A stretch of 64,000 bases of DNA from Corythucha ciliata (GCA_038030265.1 CM075943.1:58131971-58195970); one strand, 5' to 3'; numbered from the stretch's first letter, positions 12,571 through 24,290 are shown. A program made the numbers and translations. Notes: generated by a model not told the origin, from the sequence alone.

Positions 12571-13070
12571 NNNNNNNNNNNNNNNNNNNNNNNNNNNNNN
12601 NNNNNNNNNNNNNNNNNNNNNNNNNNNNNNNNNNNNNNNNNNNNNNNNNNNNNNNNNNNNNNNNNNNNNNNNNNNNNNNNNNNNNNNNNNNNNNNNNNNN
12701 NNNNNNNNNNNNNNNNNNNNNNNNNNNNNNNNNNNNNNNNNNNNNNNNNNNNNNNNNNNNNNNNNNNNNNNNNNNNNNNNNNNNNNNNNNNNNNNNNNNN
12801 NNNNNNNNNNNNNNNNNNNNNNNNNNNNNNNNNNNNNNNNNNNNNNNNNNNNNNNNNNNNNNNNNNNNNNNNNNNNNNNNNNNNNNNNNNNNNNNNNNNN
12901 NNNNNNNNNNNNNNNNNNNNNNNNNNNNNNNNNNNNNNNNNNNNNNNNNNNNNNNNNNNNNNNNNNNNNNNNNNNNNNNNNNNNNNNNNNNNNNNNNNNN
13001 NNNNNNNNNNNNNNNNNNNNNNNNNNNNNNNNNNNNNNNNNNNNNNNNNNNNNNNNNNNNNNNNNNNNNN
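12571..13070. other. Assembly gap (500 N)
   Basis: Exactly 500 N, probably a placeholder of unknown true size. It cuts off the 3' part of the LOA-like LINE that lies on the minus strand to its right. Confidence 0.98.
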
Positions 13071-13862
13071 GGTCTCTCCGGCTAAGTCGGAGCAGTTTGC
13101 TCGTAAAGCCTCCTGCACGGTCCTTCGACCATGCGCTTACTCTGCTGATGTCCCTCCAGTCTCTGCCAGCGAGTAGCCGCCTGGGCATTGACCCACTTGG
13201 CTATCGCCATCCTGAAGGTCGATGGCGGGACGCCGAGCGCCGGCTCCGGGCCAGTGAAGTCTCCATTCGAGCCCTCCCTGGCCAAGGAGTCCGCCTGCAC
13301 GTCGTTCCCGTAGATACCCTTGTGTCCCGGTACCCATTCAAGGCTTAGCTTGTTATCCTGGGCCTGCAGACAAAGGCTTTGGCGGCAGTCCCATACAAGC
13401 CCGGAGCTCACTATTGGAGCCGTTAGTGCCTTAATGGCAGCCTGGCTACCTGTGAGGATACGTATATGGGCATTCTGCTCGTCCCTACGTATATTCTCAG
13501 CAGCACAGGCCTTGATTGCGTAGACTTCGGCTTGGAAAACCGAGCTGTGTACCCCCAGAGGTGTAGACAGCCTCCATTCGGGTTCCACCCCGTACACCCC
13601 CGCACCAGTCCCGCTATATGTTTTAGAGCCGTCTGTAAACCACAATCGCTCCTTGTGATTTATTTTCACCGCCTGCCCCTCACCGTAACCAAGGCGGACG
13701 AAGAAGAGACAGCGTTCACCGCGTAATTTATGGTTTTGAGCATGATGTCCGGCATCATGCCCAGCCGTGTCCAGGATCCCAGTGCAGCCTTGACGTCACT
13801 ACGGGCCTGGCAAACCTGGGGTCTGTGGCCTAGATGTAGGGAAACCTCCCAGCCCTGCATCT
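13071..13862 (-). pseudogene. LOA-like LINE, RNase H domain fragment
   Basis: On the minus strand, ORFs 13860-13666 and 13669-13082 together encode the end of a LINE pol protein. The RNase H domain shows the first catalytic Asp in WFTDGSKT, the Glu in VFQAEVYAI, and a last Asp in GNDVQADSLAR after WVPGHKG. The usual third site (TDS) reads LTGSQAA, so that Asp is lost. A further frameshift near 13115 leads into LLRLSRRD, typical of the post-RNase-H region, and then into the gap. RNase H removes template RNA during retrotransposition. The RT of the same element lies at 18905-20050, separated by the inserted I-like LINE. Confidence 0.75.
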
Positions 13863-14024
13863 ACCCCTTGAACCCTTCCTACATCCTTTTTCCTTCACTT
13901 CTTTCCCCTAGGAACGGATCAATCATTTGGTAACAACTGGACAGAACTGGACATTCATGGAAGCAGGGTTTGAGATATCTCGCCCGCCCTGGCGGTAGGG
14001 TAAAAACGCACCCAATAAATCAAA

Positions 14025-14909
14025 ATGGATAATCAAGAAGAAATATCTGCCAGACTGATTTATGGGAACCCAGTGGGAAGTCAGAACCCACTGGGCGACA
14101 CTGGCGAGTTAACTGGAACATTCACTGAAAACAATACAAGCAATGACGGGGGCGTTGGAGAGACGGTCTCTGATGCTACTCTGAGCACACCAATGTCTCA
14201 ACCCAAGCGGAAGGAGAGCTTGGGAGAGCTTATAAATCGTACTCCTTATTTGAGTGAAGCTTTGGGAAAAATTAGGAAAGAGAAAGGATTGACCACTAGC
14301 ACAGAATCCCTTGGTGCTGCCATTGGGTCAGAATCTGAGAGAAAACGAAAATATATTATGGAACCATTCCAACCAGGAGATAGCGGTATCGCCCCTAAAC
14401 ACCAAGTTAAGAAAGCGAAGCAAACATCACCGAAAAACTCGCAGCAGCCTAACCCTGGGAAAACAACAAGGCTAGGCCTTGATGGAGATTACGACAAATT
14501 CATTGTAATAAAATCTTCTGGGAGCACTTTTAAGGATATTTCTATCTTTAAAATATGTAAAGAAATTGAAGGGAAAGTAGGAAAAGTGGCGTCAATAAGG
14601 AAAATGAGGGACGGTAACCTAATGGTGGAAGCCGTGAACCGTCAGCAGGCCGAGAAGTTGAAGACATTCAGCTCCGTAACGGAACAAGATGTCCAAGCGG
14701 ATGCACCCTCAAGGCTGAATACGACAAAAGGAGTAATATCGCATCATGAGATAATTTTTGCTGAAGATGATGAGATTGCGGATGCGTTAGTGGGATTTAG
14801 GGTGGTTAATGTCTCTATAATTAAAAAGAACGTAAATGGAGCCAAAGTAAACACTAGTACAGCAATTCTCACTTTTAAAGGCGCAACGCAATGCAAGAAA
14901 CGCATCTGA
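14025..14909 (+). CDS. I-like LINE ORF1 (Gag-like), 3' truncated
   Basis: 294 codons starting at an ATG just after CAATAAATCAAA. The N-terminal half is hydrophilic and low in complexity. Residues about 155-285 form an RRM-like Gag core (DKFIVIKSSG, GKVASIRKMRDGNLMVEA, GVISHHEIIFAEDDEI, TAILTFKG) like that of arthropod I-group ORF1 proteins. The CCHC zinc knuckles expected after TFKG are missing, because a deletion joins this point to the ORF2 endonuclease. ORF1 proteins bind LINE RNA. No function is likely here. Confidence 0.7.
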   Translation: MDNQEEISARLIYGNPVGSQNPLGDTGELTGTFTENNTSNDGGVGETVSDATLSTPMSQPKRKESLGELINRTPYLSEALGKIRKEKGLTTSTESLGAAIGSESERKRKYIMEPFQPGDSGIAPKHQVKKAKQTSPKNSQQPNPGKTTRLGLDGDYDKFIVIKSSGSTFKDISIFKICKEIEGKVGKVASIRKMRDGNLMVEAVNRQQAEKLKTFSSVTEQDVQADAPSRLNTTKGVISHHEIIFAEDDEIADALVGFRVVNVSIIKKNVNGAKVNTSTAILTFKGATQCKKRI

Positions 14910-17900
14910 AGCCGTCTCAAACGTATAAAATGTGACTCATATGTGGTTATCCATAAGAATGAACCCGTCCATCATGGAGGTAGAAGTCACGGAGGAGTCG
15001 CTTTGCTCGTTAAAGAATCGCTTCATCCAGTGGTATTTCCTCTAAACACTAGTCTCCAAGCTATTGCAGTGCAGATTGAATACCCCACCCGTTTAACCAT
15101 CTGCTGTTTGTACCTACCAAACACATCATGGGCGGAAAGTGAAGTAACCACCCTCCTTAAATCCTTGCCGTCTCCTGCGTTGGTTATGGCTGATATTAAC
15201 GTGCATCTTGCTGCATGGGGCTCCAGCCATAATTCGACCAAAGGCATAATATTTGAAAAAATCCTTCAGCAAATGCCCCTTGTACCTCTGAACAATGGCT
15301 CCCCAACACACTTTACATCGGCTACAGGCAGTTTTAGTGCGATTGACGTAAGTCTTGTTCACCCTCGCTTAGTTCCTGATTTCGATTGGCACACGCATGA
15401 TGACTTGTCACATTCTGACCATTACCCCATAATTATGACCCACACTAGTCAAAGACCTGCAATCAAAACCGCACCTAGGTGGGATTTATCGAAAGCTAAC
15501 TGGGAAGTATTTAACCAACAAATCAAATTTCCTGTTTTAACAGGTGAAGCGGACAAAGATGTTGAAATGTATACCTCAGCATTAATCTTAGCAGCTTGCA
15601 ACAGCATCCCAAAGACCTTTCCCTCGTGCAGTAGAGTTCAAGTTCCGTGGTGGACAAAAGAAATACAAATGATAAAAAAAAAAAAAGAAAAAAGCACTGA
15701 ACCGTTTGAAGCGAGCTCATACGACGGATAATTTAATCGCTTTTAAAAAGCTCAGAGCCGAAGAGCGGAAATTGAAGCAAAAAGCTAAACTCACGTCCTG
15801 GACCAAGTATATATCGACAATTATGACCAAGGTCGAGTCACGTGAGGTTTGGCAGAAAATTAGAACAATGCAAGGGAAACATAGCTCAAAAGTACCGCAG
15901 TTGATTAAAACTCTTGATGGTAGGTTTCTTGAAAATCCACTTGACGTAGCAAATTCTTTTGCAGGCCATTACTATGCACAGTCTGCCATTTCGAGTAAAA
16001 CGTCATAGCTGAATCGGAACGTCGTCATGTTTCCTCAATCCCTTCGCAGTCCCCTTCCGATGGCGATATGTCAAGGGCCTATAATGATCCGTTTCGGCGA
16101 GAAGAGCTAGAAAGAGCCATCGGCACCTTACACAATCATAAAACGCCGGGGCCTGATGGCATACCTAATGAATTTTTCAAGAATCTCGATGGAAGCGGAA
16201 GGCTTCAGTTGCTGAGATTGTACAAGTCTCTTTTGCAGCATGGTTCTTATCCGTCTTCTTGGAGAAAGTCGATCATCATTCCTGTTCTTAAGCCAGCAAA
16301 GGATGCCCGGGAGACAGCTAGTTATAGACCCATCTCGCTTACTTCATGCATGGGAAAATTGTATGAAAGTATGATCTCCTATCGGCTTTCTAATTACCAA
16401 AGTGAGAACGATTTGTTGAATCCTCACCAGGCGGGTTTTAGAGCCGGATACTCACTCTTAGACCAGTTGGCTTATTTAGAAAATATTGTACAAAATTCAT
16501 TCTTAAATCGTCAGCATGTCTCTGCCGTATTTTTTGACGTTAAAAGTGCGTTTGACCGTGTCTGGAGGAAGGGAGCTCTCCACCAGCTGGAATTGTGGGG
16601 TCTTCGTGGGAATCTGCCAAATACTCTCTCCCGTTTCCTCTCTGGCCGCTCGTTTCAGGTGCGAGTGGGAACGGAGGTTTCATCTTTACGTGATCAAGAG
16701 ACAGGTGTACCCCAGGGATCGGTACTGAGTGTGATCCTCTTTCTTTGTGCAATAAATAATTTGACCCAAGGCATGGAACACGACGTAAAAATTTCCTTCT
16801 ACGCTGACGACATAGCAGTCTTCCAAGAGTCTAATCCCGAGAATTGTGAGGCGGCTCGATTGAGTTTGCAGACAGCTATTGATACCTTGGTCTTGAACGC
16901 AAAGAAGTGTGGGTTGGCCTTCTCTTCCGGCAAGACGGTAGCAATGCACTTTTGCAGGCTGAGGCGAGTGCATGACCCACCTAATTTTTACCTTGGAAAC
17001 GATACTTATTATACAATATACTGACAAGTATAAATTTCTTGGGTTAGTTTTTGATGAAAAACTTCGGTGGAAGGACCATATTCAACACACGGCATCACGC
17101 TGTCTTGGTGATCTCAAACTTCTCCGAACTCTAGCGAGCTACAAGTGGGGTGCATCTACGAAGATGCTCCTTAAAATCGTCCACAGCCTTATCCAACCAA
17201 AACTAGACTTCTCCTGCGTTATTTATGGGTCCGCGCGACGAACTTAGTTCCGGCAATTGGACCGAATTTATCATTCGGCGCTCAGAATAGCTCTTGGAGC
17301 CTTCCGTACTAGCCCAACCGATTGTCTGTACGCCCTTGCCCATACTCAAACACTCGAACTTCGCCGGACGTATCTAATGTTAAATTACGTCACGAGCATA
17401 AAAAGCAAGCCAGAACATTTCCTACATAAAGTCATAAGCAATGAGGACTTGGATGCCGAGTATAGAAACTTGCCGACAAGGACACGCTACCGTGAATTCG
17501 TGGCTCGAAATGATTATGATACCCATCCAGTTATTCATAATTCATCAGGTTACTCGCCATGACTTTTTCCAAACGTAGAAATCGATCTCAGCTTCCACGA
17601 CCAAAATAAAACCCAAATTATGTTACCAGAGTGCCACGCTAAATTTCTTCATTTTTTAAATGAGCACCGAGAGTTTACTTTCATCAACACAGATGGGTCA
17701 AAGACAAATAGTGGTGTTGGTTGTTCATATTTCACTTCTTCTGGAGAATCACGCCAATTTTCTCTACCCACTATTTCTAGCGTTTATTCTGCCGAGCTCT
17801 CGGCGATAAATCTATCCTTAGATTATTGCCTGGAATCAAATAGCCACAAATGTTATGTAGTAACAGATTCACTTAGTTCTCTTGAAGGAATGCGTGACGT

Positions 17901-18483
17901 ATTTTCGCTGAACCAATTAACTAGGAATATTCTCCTCAAAGTGAATGATATACTGCGTCAGAGTAAAACCATTAGATTAATTTGGGTGCCTAGTCACTTC
18001 GGGATATCAGGCAATGACCGAGCCGATGCTCTCGCGAGACTTGCAGCCACTACCTCCCGCAGTCAGAACCCACAGTCCTGTTTAAATGACGTTCTTGCGT
18101 CTGACTACAAAATTTACAACAAGAAGTTTACTTGGGGTCTCATGCAGAATACTTGGGATGGTAGCAATACCAGTATGCGGTCTATTGTACAAGAGCTTTG
18201 TGAGTTTCAGGATATTTATGATAACGAGCGCCCTCGTTCTGAGGAGGTTGTAATAACGAGGTTGCGAATAGGCCACACCTATCTCACTCATGCCTATCAT
18301 TTGGTTGGAAGATTTAGACCAACGTGTGAGGTATGCTCCGAGGTCTTAACTGTGGAACACCTCATTGTTCATTGCCCTCGTTGGACACACGTCCGTCGAC
18401 AATTGCAGATACCTGCAGAATGGAAAACTGTAATCAAACCATGCTCGGCACACCTGGACAAAGTCATTGCTTGTAGACCATAA
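14891..18483 (+). pseudogene. I-like LINE ORF2: endonuclease, RT, RNase H
   Basis: The APE endonuclease starts abruptly at its second motif, MQETHLK (14891). After a TGA at 14933 it continues at 14943-15731 with HGGVALLVK, MADINVHLAAWG and the final SHSDHYPI. A frameshift near the A-run at 15670 leads to 15706-16008, and another leads into RT at 16068-17024. RT motifs include YRPISLTS, FFDVKSAFDRVW, GVPQGSVLS and the intact catalytic FYADD. A frameshift near 17000 and stops at 17245 and 17560 precede RNase H at 17620-18483 (NTDGSKT, YSAELSAI, VTDSLSS, GNDRADALAR). The ORF ends in a CCHC-type motif near CEVCSEVLTVEHLIVHC. The true C-terminus resumes after the palindrome, near 18772-18819. Confidence 0.85.
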
Positions 18484-18730
18484 ATTTTATTTTTGAACCA
18501 TACAGCCATGGTGTTTTTTATAGAATGCATTTCGGGCCCATTCCCGGTGCCCCTCATCAGCATTACCGCTTCACCTCTAAGGCCAAACACGGGGGGGTTT
18601 GGTAAGGGGGTGTTTGGCCTTAGAGGTGAAGCGGTAATGCTGATGAGGGGCACCGGGAATGGGCCCGAAATGCATTCTATAAAAAACACCATGGCTGTAT
18701 GGTTCAAAAATAAAATTTATGGTCTACAAG
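18470..18730. repeat. Perfect palindrome with hammerhead-like motif in each arm
   Basis: Arms 18470-18590 and 18610-18730 are 121-bp perfect reverse complements around a 19-bp G/T-rich centre. Each arm carries CTGATGA and, 20 bases on, GAAA (plus strand 18640-18670; minus strand 18560-18530). The intervening bases can form a short G/C stem. CTGATGA..GAAA is the conserved core of hammerhead ribozymes, which mark the ends of Penelope-like elements and retrozymes. The arm then has an A/T-rich tail with AATAAA. The insert is flanked by the direct repeat AAAGTCATTGCTT (18460-18472 and 18772-18784), as expected of a transposed copy. Confidence 0.8.
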
Positions 18731-18904
18731 TCGAAGCAACAGCCAAGGAAAGGATTTTGAACAAATTCCGAAAAGTCATTGCTTTTCTAAAAATAATTAA
18801 TTATTTAAATAAATTGTAAAATGTAATAAGTGATGCAAATGGTGCTGGAAATGGACACAAGTTGATGCAACGTGCTAATAACCACAGTAGTTGATGCCCC
18901 CCCC

Positions 18905-20050
18905 CCAAAAAACTAGTGAGGGTATTTTTGGCCCCCACTTGTTCCGCTTTGTGCCACCAGACCACTGAGCAATATGTCAGTGTGGGTCTGACTATCGCCG
19001 TATTTAGCTATAGGACCATTTGCGGCCTCAGTCCTCACGTTTTGCCGCAGGCATTTTTCGTCCTTATAAGCAGCATTTTACCCCTGTCGGCAACCCTGCC
19101 CAGGTGCTTGTTCCAGGTGAGCGTGGAGTCCAGGGTTACCCCCAGATACTTCACTTCCCTCCGAATAGATAGCCTGGTATCGTAGAACAGGGGTTCTTTA
19201 AAGTCCCCCAAATTCCTCTTTCTAGTGAATGCCACTAGGTTGGTCTTGTCAGGGTTTACATTCAGCCCTTCCTTCCCACACCAGTCTGTATATTCAATGC
19301 TGACTGAGTCAAGTCCGACACCACCCCGACACGTCGCCCTCTAATGACGACGACAATGTCGTCCGCGTATCCCTGGACATAGAACCCGTCATCAGCCAAC
19401 CGCACCAATAAGGAATTGGCCACCATGCCCCACATTCGGGGTGACAAACCCCCCTCCCCACCCTGTGGGTATCCCTTCTTTACAGCCACCTCCAGGGATT
19501 CCCCATAAGGAGCGTGGCGGTAACTGTTCTGCTTTCAAGCAGCACCCTCAACTACCTTCTAATGGTGTCGCAGATGCCATGCCGTCCTGCAGCTTCAATA
19601 ACCGAGGATTTAGAGGTATTGTCAAAGGCAAAGGCACCCTCTATGTCCCACCGCTAGTTCCTTGTGCTCTAGAGTATCCTCCAGCCTAGTAACCAGCTGG
19701 TGTAGTGCCGTTTCGCAGGACTTTCCCTGCTGGTAGGCAAATTGACCTGGGTGTAGTGGCCTCGAAGGGAGGCAGCTTTCCCAGATATGCCTATCCATCA
19801 AGTTTTTCCAACGTCTTCAAAACGAAAGATGTTAGACATATGGGTCGGTACGCCTTAGCCAGTGCATATGACGGGCGCCCCGGCTTAGGAATAAACACAA
19901 CCCGTGCTTTCCGCCACACCATTCTGGACCGATTCTGTCCATTGCCAGGCAAGCCCTGAAGATGCAGCACAGTCGTCTGGCAACCTCTGCCCCCCCCCCT
20001 CCTGCGGCCCTCCTTCGCGAGGGCTCCACGGGTGGAATGGACCGCGAATC
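18905..20050 (-). pseudogene. LOA-like LINE, reverse transcriptase fragment
   Basis: Read on the minus strand from about 20050 down, several frames encode RT segments. They are an upstream palm part with AYRPICLTS and GQFAYQ (about 19900-19680), then YPQGGEGGLSPRMWG and the catalytic GYADDIVVVIRG (19489-19262), then VKYLGVTLDSTLTWNKHL (19235-19035), and finally a thumb-like part with RPTLTYCSVVWW ending near 18915. Frameshifts separate the parts. The RNase H end of the same protein is at 13862-13071, so this LINE is interrupted by the I-like element and lost some sequence at the junction. Confidence 0.75.
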
Positions 20051-20059
20051 CGGGTACAA

Positions 20060-22900
20060 TTTGTATATTATCTTAATCGGGGTTTTGCCCTACGTTGGGA
20101 TACAGGCAGTACAGTAATGAAGAATGTAATGCCCAGCGCGTGATAATGCTATCAATATAAATAAAGTGAAGCTCTGAAGAGTGCGGGACGTGGTTCGTAA
20201 TTGCGACTTTTCCTATACAGTGATGGAAGCTTCGCACGCCTCGTTGAACCACATTGAAAGCCAAATGATGCAGAAAGCTCCCCCCCCCCCTTCACAAAGG
20301 GATTAGGACTTTCAGTAATTTATGCCCCGCGCGCGCTAAGATTCAAGAGGAAAAAAGGCAGTAAAGTACTAAGCGTTTTTAGAATGAGGATGAAATTTTA
20401 ATGTCCACCCGACGTGATTCGAAGAAGCAAAACTTGTCCCCTTCCCCCCCCCATTCGACGACCAAATATCCGGCGCCCATTTCGAAATCCCCAAGAGCGC
20501 AGTCTCCGCTTCTGTCTTTTTGCAAGTTTCGTGTCTCAAATCATTCTCTTTTCTCAAATAAGAAACGCTTGGAATGGTGGTGGAGGGGGGGGGATGAAGA
20601 CAAGGAGAGCAAAAGAGAACGTGAGATGAATTAATGGAGGTTTTCCCTTCGTTTAAAGGGTGGGTATTCGCCTTACACTCTTGCCCGCTTAATCCAGGTA
20701 CAATTAAAGTGAGATCAACCACGTTGAAAGCACACTCGCGTCCATTTATCAAGATAGGGTGAGGGATGAAGGCTAATACTGAAGAGTAAGAGGGAAAATA
20801 AAGGGAAGATAAAACCAGCTTTGCAGTACTTGTAAGTAGATCATCATTCTTGGTTTAATAACTGTATAAGTTCTGTTTTGGTGGGACGATCAATTCTTAA
20901 TCTATGAGTAGTGAATGGGTAGAGGGTGATTAGTCAGTACAACAGGACTCTTAATCTATGTGGATGGATTTAATCGTGAATTAATGAAGCTATTTGAGAA
21001 TTTTAATTAAATTAGCATGTTCTGAAATCAACTCCTGTACTCAAAAAGTTTTTTTTAGGGCCTCCGCTGATGAAAGCCAAGTTAATTAGTTCTGCAACCA
21101 GCTTCCTGTCAGACTTTGCAATATCCGGAACCTGACGTTCTTTTTTTATCAAACGACTTCACCCTCGTGATTCTCTTCTACTATACCCAGCACAAGAAAA
21201 AAAACACAAAAATTCGAGCTCCAGTTTCTGCTTACTTGCAACAGCAACAGGTAGTGATATTCGTTCCCCGTTCTTTTTATTACAATCCTCCATGCCGCAA
21301 TAACGTGACTCTCGATTCCGTTTCTTTTTCCCTTTTTCTCCCGCTATTCACAATCCTATTCGCCCTCTTCACTTTGGTGCCTTGACTTTCCCTCACGAAA
21401 CAAGCATTTTCAATTTAGAGAGTAAGGAAACTTATTCGAATGGGGCAAGTCAGGAACTTTCAGCAGTGATGCATCAATAAGGGAAGAATGGTTGGATTTT
21501 AATACAGCTTCGGAGCCAGGGCACCCTGAATATTATACTGTTACAAGAAAATCAATTCTATTTTCATTTTTTTTCATGCTTCACACGCAAGCACATCGCG
21601 ACTGAGCTACGGTTCACGCAATATAAGTTCAAGACGCGCTACAAAACAAAAAGCCGCTGCAACGAGCGTTTTTTGACGACCAGGCGGGATACGTCATTTT
21701 AGTTTATTCGGCCTCTGCCCTGCAATAACCCGTATTAATCCCAATGAAAAGACGACACGACCAAATAAACCGCATTTTAATAACAGTTATAAACCTACCG
21801 CCTCCACACCCCATCAACTTCCTTTTTTTTTTTTTTTAATGACAAATCGCGCAACTGGTCGTGTCGATGGGCACCCAAGTTCTGCTAGAGTATTCCCCCC
21901 ATCCACAGCAATTTTAACCAGTGTATAGAACGTTAAACGTGTTTTCAGTCTGCAAACACACTGATTGCCTTCAACCCGAAAAATTCTTTTTATCAATGGC
22001 AGTAATTAATAGATTGGTTGTGGCTTTGTTGATGTGTAGAAGGAGGAGGGAAGGCATTCATTCTCAACAAAACGGAGGAAGTAATTGGTGGAACGGGAGA
22101 TATCCGAAAACTGATTTATGTCCTAAAGTTCATTACTGTTTCAATGTCTATGGACAGCTTTATCAAGCTAATACATTTTCTGCGGTCTGGAGATTTGACA
22201 GGACAAAACCCTGGGTTTTTTTGTATATTTTTCACGAAGCAATCTTACTACGTCAGTTATTAGGGTTTTTCATCATGTAATAATAGTAAAATAACCGAGT
22301 TGGAATGGTTTCCCTTGTTCCTGTGTAGCCACAATATTGTTTTTCCGTCAGATTTTAAAGGCATAACAAACGATACGACCCGACAATGGAAACTTAAACG
22401 GACGAAGGGCGATCTCAATAATTTATTTCCCATCCTTAATCTACAGATCCACACTCCTTCAACATTCCCGCAGCCGTTTACCCCTTCCGTTTTTCCTCGT
22501 CTCATTCTTCAACCCAATTCCCCGCCAGCCCACGACTGCCAACACGCAATTCCCAGACTATAGTAAGCCCCTTCACTAGAAATTTCTAGGCAATCTTAAT
22601 TAAACCCCGATTTTATTTGCTTAACGGGGCATACAACTACTACCCGCCGCCCGTTATTCCCTCACCGTTTTAGAACTTAATTATAATTACTATACGTAGT
22701 ATTTCTACAAAAATTTAAAATTCGATGAAAGTCAAAATTGAAATTGAAAATGCTCAACTGGCCTTGTCTCAAGACTACAAGGTTTCGCATAAGTCCATAA
22801 ACACAGAGGGGATAATGGGCGGGGTAGTTGTAAGAATCGGCGAAACGCAAATAGTCCAGTCAATGAGTACATTGTGCTAAACATCGAAATTGGTGTTTGA
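20060..22900. other. No gene seen
   Basis: Short ORFs of at most 127 codons overlap on both strands without recognisable domains. Several depend on C- or A-runs. I see no transposon termini, tandem arrays or splice-supported exons. This may be single-copy intergenic or intronic DNA. Confidence 0.5.
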
Positions 22901-22906
22901 TTTTTT

Positions 22907-23220
22907 TCACTTGTATTGTTTTCGGTGGGTTACAAGACTCAAGAACTCACATTTCTCTCTATTCAGAGTCAACCCATGATCTCTAAATCTTCTCAAAACC
23001 GAATCCAAGGGCTCATCATGCTCCTCTTGATTTCTACAATAAACCAAAAAATCGTCCATCCGATTTACAACGCCGTTAAGGCCTTCGATTATATTCGACA
23101 TTCTTTTTTGAAAATGCTCCGGACCACTGAACAGCCCAAAAGGAAGACGTCTGTAAAAATATCTGCCGAAGGGAGTAATGAAAGTGGTAAGTGTCTTAAG
23201 GGAACCTGTCAAAATCCACT
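22907..23220 (-). pseudogene. Ty3/gypsy RT fragment (lineage 2)
   Basis: About 100 codons of RT palm are visible: LTTFITPFGRYFYRRLPFG, then GPEHFQKRMS, a catalytic box written RMDDFLVY, and LTLNREKCEF. The TTFITPFGRY-RLPFG and PEHFQKRM style is that of K02A2.6/CsRN1-type gypsy elements and differs from the Mag-like elements elsewhere in the window. No protease, RNase H or integrase continues it. It ends next to an LTR-like scrap at 23250. Confidence 0.75.
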
Positions 23221-23249
23221 GATTGGATTGGACTGATATGGTGATTGTA

Positions 23250-23306
23250 ATGTATTTAAAAAAATGAAAAGAGAAAGACTGTTATAATATTTGCAATTCA
23301 TTTTAT
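23250..23306 (-). repeat. LTR-like scrap shared with 35755-35815
   Basis: TGTATT followed by an A-run, GAAAAGAGAAAGACTGTTAT, AATATTTGCAATTCATTTTATTCCA is nearly identical to the segment beside a gypsy primer-binding site at 35752 onward. On the minus strand it contains GGAATAAAATG (a polyadenylation-like signal), as expected of the R region of an LTR. Confidence 0.6.
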
Positions 23307-24290
23307 TCCATTTGTACCTCGTGTCCGTTTCATTAAATGGAGTACCCCAACAATTCGAAGTAGACTCGGGACGGTTAGACGAAAAAGCCTTCACCCGTCT
23401 TGGCTTAAACATTCCTCTCGGGCGATCACCAGTCGCGTTCCGTTCTTACTCGGGTAACGTAATCACACCAAAGGGGGAAAAAAACAGTCCACGTTGTTTA
23501 TAACTATCAGGAAATGATGATATCGCGCATTTTCCTCAGCAATCAATTTCAGGTTTACTGCCGAACACAAGGGATTTTTCACAAGAATATTGCTCCTCTA
23601 CACCCAGCCACGAACGGCCTTGCAGAATAGAACATTCAAACCTTGAAAAACAAGTTGAAGTGTGCCTCTAAGGAAAATCTGTCGTTGGTCCAAAAAGTCC
23701 AGAAGATACTTTTACGATATCGCGCGACGCCGCTTGCGTGCGGCAAATCTCCAGCCGAGCTCTATCTGAATCGGATATTAAGACTTCGTCTTGACGCGAT
23801 TTTTCCCAGAAAAACGTCTTGTAGGAATAAGCCGGCTGAACCAACGCACACTCGTTTCCTTCGAGAGGGAGAGAGAGTTCAGACGTGGCTCGTGGTTAGA
23901 AACAAGCTCAGTTGGGAATTCGGTGACGTAAAACAAAAACTCGGACAACGACACTATCTAGTGTTACTTGACTCGGGGAGAGAAGTAAAGCGTCATATTG
24001 ACGAAATTCGACAGACTCTTGTCACCATGATCGTCTACCAACCGTAACCAAGAGAGATCACGAGACGACTCAACAGCATCAATCCGCCACGTTCTTTCCC
24101 TTGTCCGAGTCCCCTTCGCCATCCAGGTTCCCCAGTCATCGTTCAACGCTTGAAAATCACACTGAGGTAGCCTCTGCTCAACCTCCAACCTCAGCGTTAT
24201 CACCAGAAGCCTCCAGACGATTAACTCGGCAAAAATCGTTGCCAGTCCGTTTCATGATTATGTTCTTTATCAAGTGGGGGAGAGTGTCAT
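23306..24290 (+). pseudogene. Mag-like gypsy, protease joined to integrase end
   Basis: Plus-strand remains of a gypsy pol gene. A protease segment (23291-23503) has FEVDSG, where an active aspartic protease would have D-S/T-G. It is joined directly to the end of an integrase core (ATNGLAE, about 23600). The integrase C-terminal region follows (23643-24047: RYRATPLACGKSPAEL, GERVQTW, HIDEIRQT) and then a tail to about 24240 with LTRQKSLPVRFMI. RT and RNase H are deleted. A purine tract GTGGGGGAGAGTG near 24274-24286 followed by TCATGTCC looks like a polypurine tract and LTR start, but the LTR is not continued. Confidence 0.75.

Larger units (their letters stand above)
13900..18850 (+). mobile_element. 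I-like non-LTR retrotransposon (degenerate)
   Basis: This is one plus-strand LINE with ORF1 (14025-14909) and an ORF2 containing endonuclease, RT and RNase H. It is inserted inside an oppositely oriented LOA-like LINE. Domain order and the RNase H place it in the I group. Three damages are visible: an internal deletion joining ORF1 to the middle of the endonuclease, several frameshifts and stops in ORF2, and a palindromic insertion at the ORF2 3' end. The 3' UTR to about 18890 has repeated GTTGATGC words. The outer borders are approximate, and no clear target-site duplication was found. Confidence 0.75.

Noticed and set aside
12501..13188. 200-codon ORFs made mostly of X
   Set aside because: They span the N gap. 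Only the part right of 13070 is real sequence, and it is listed with the LOA-like LINE.
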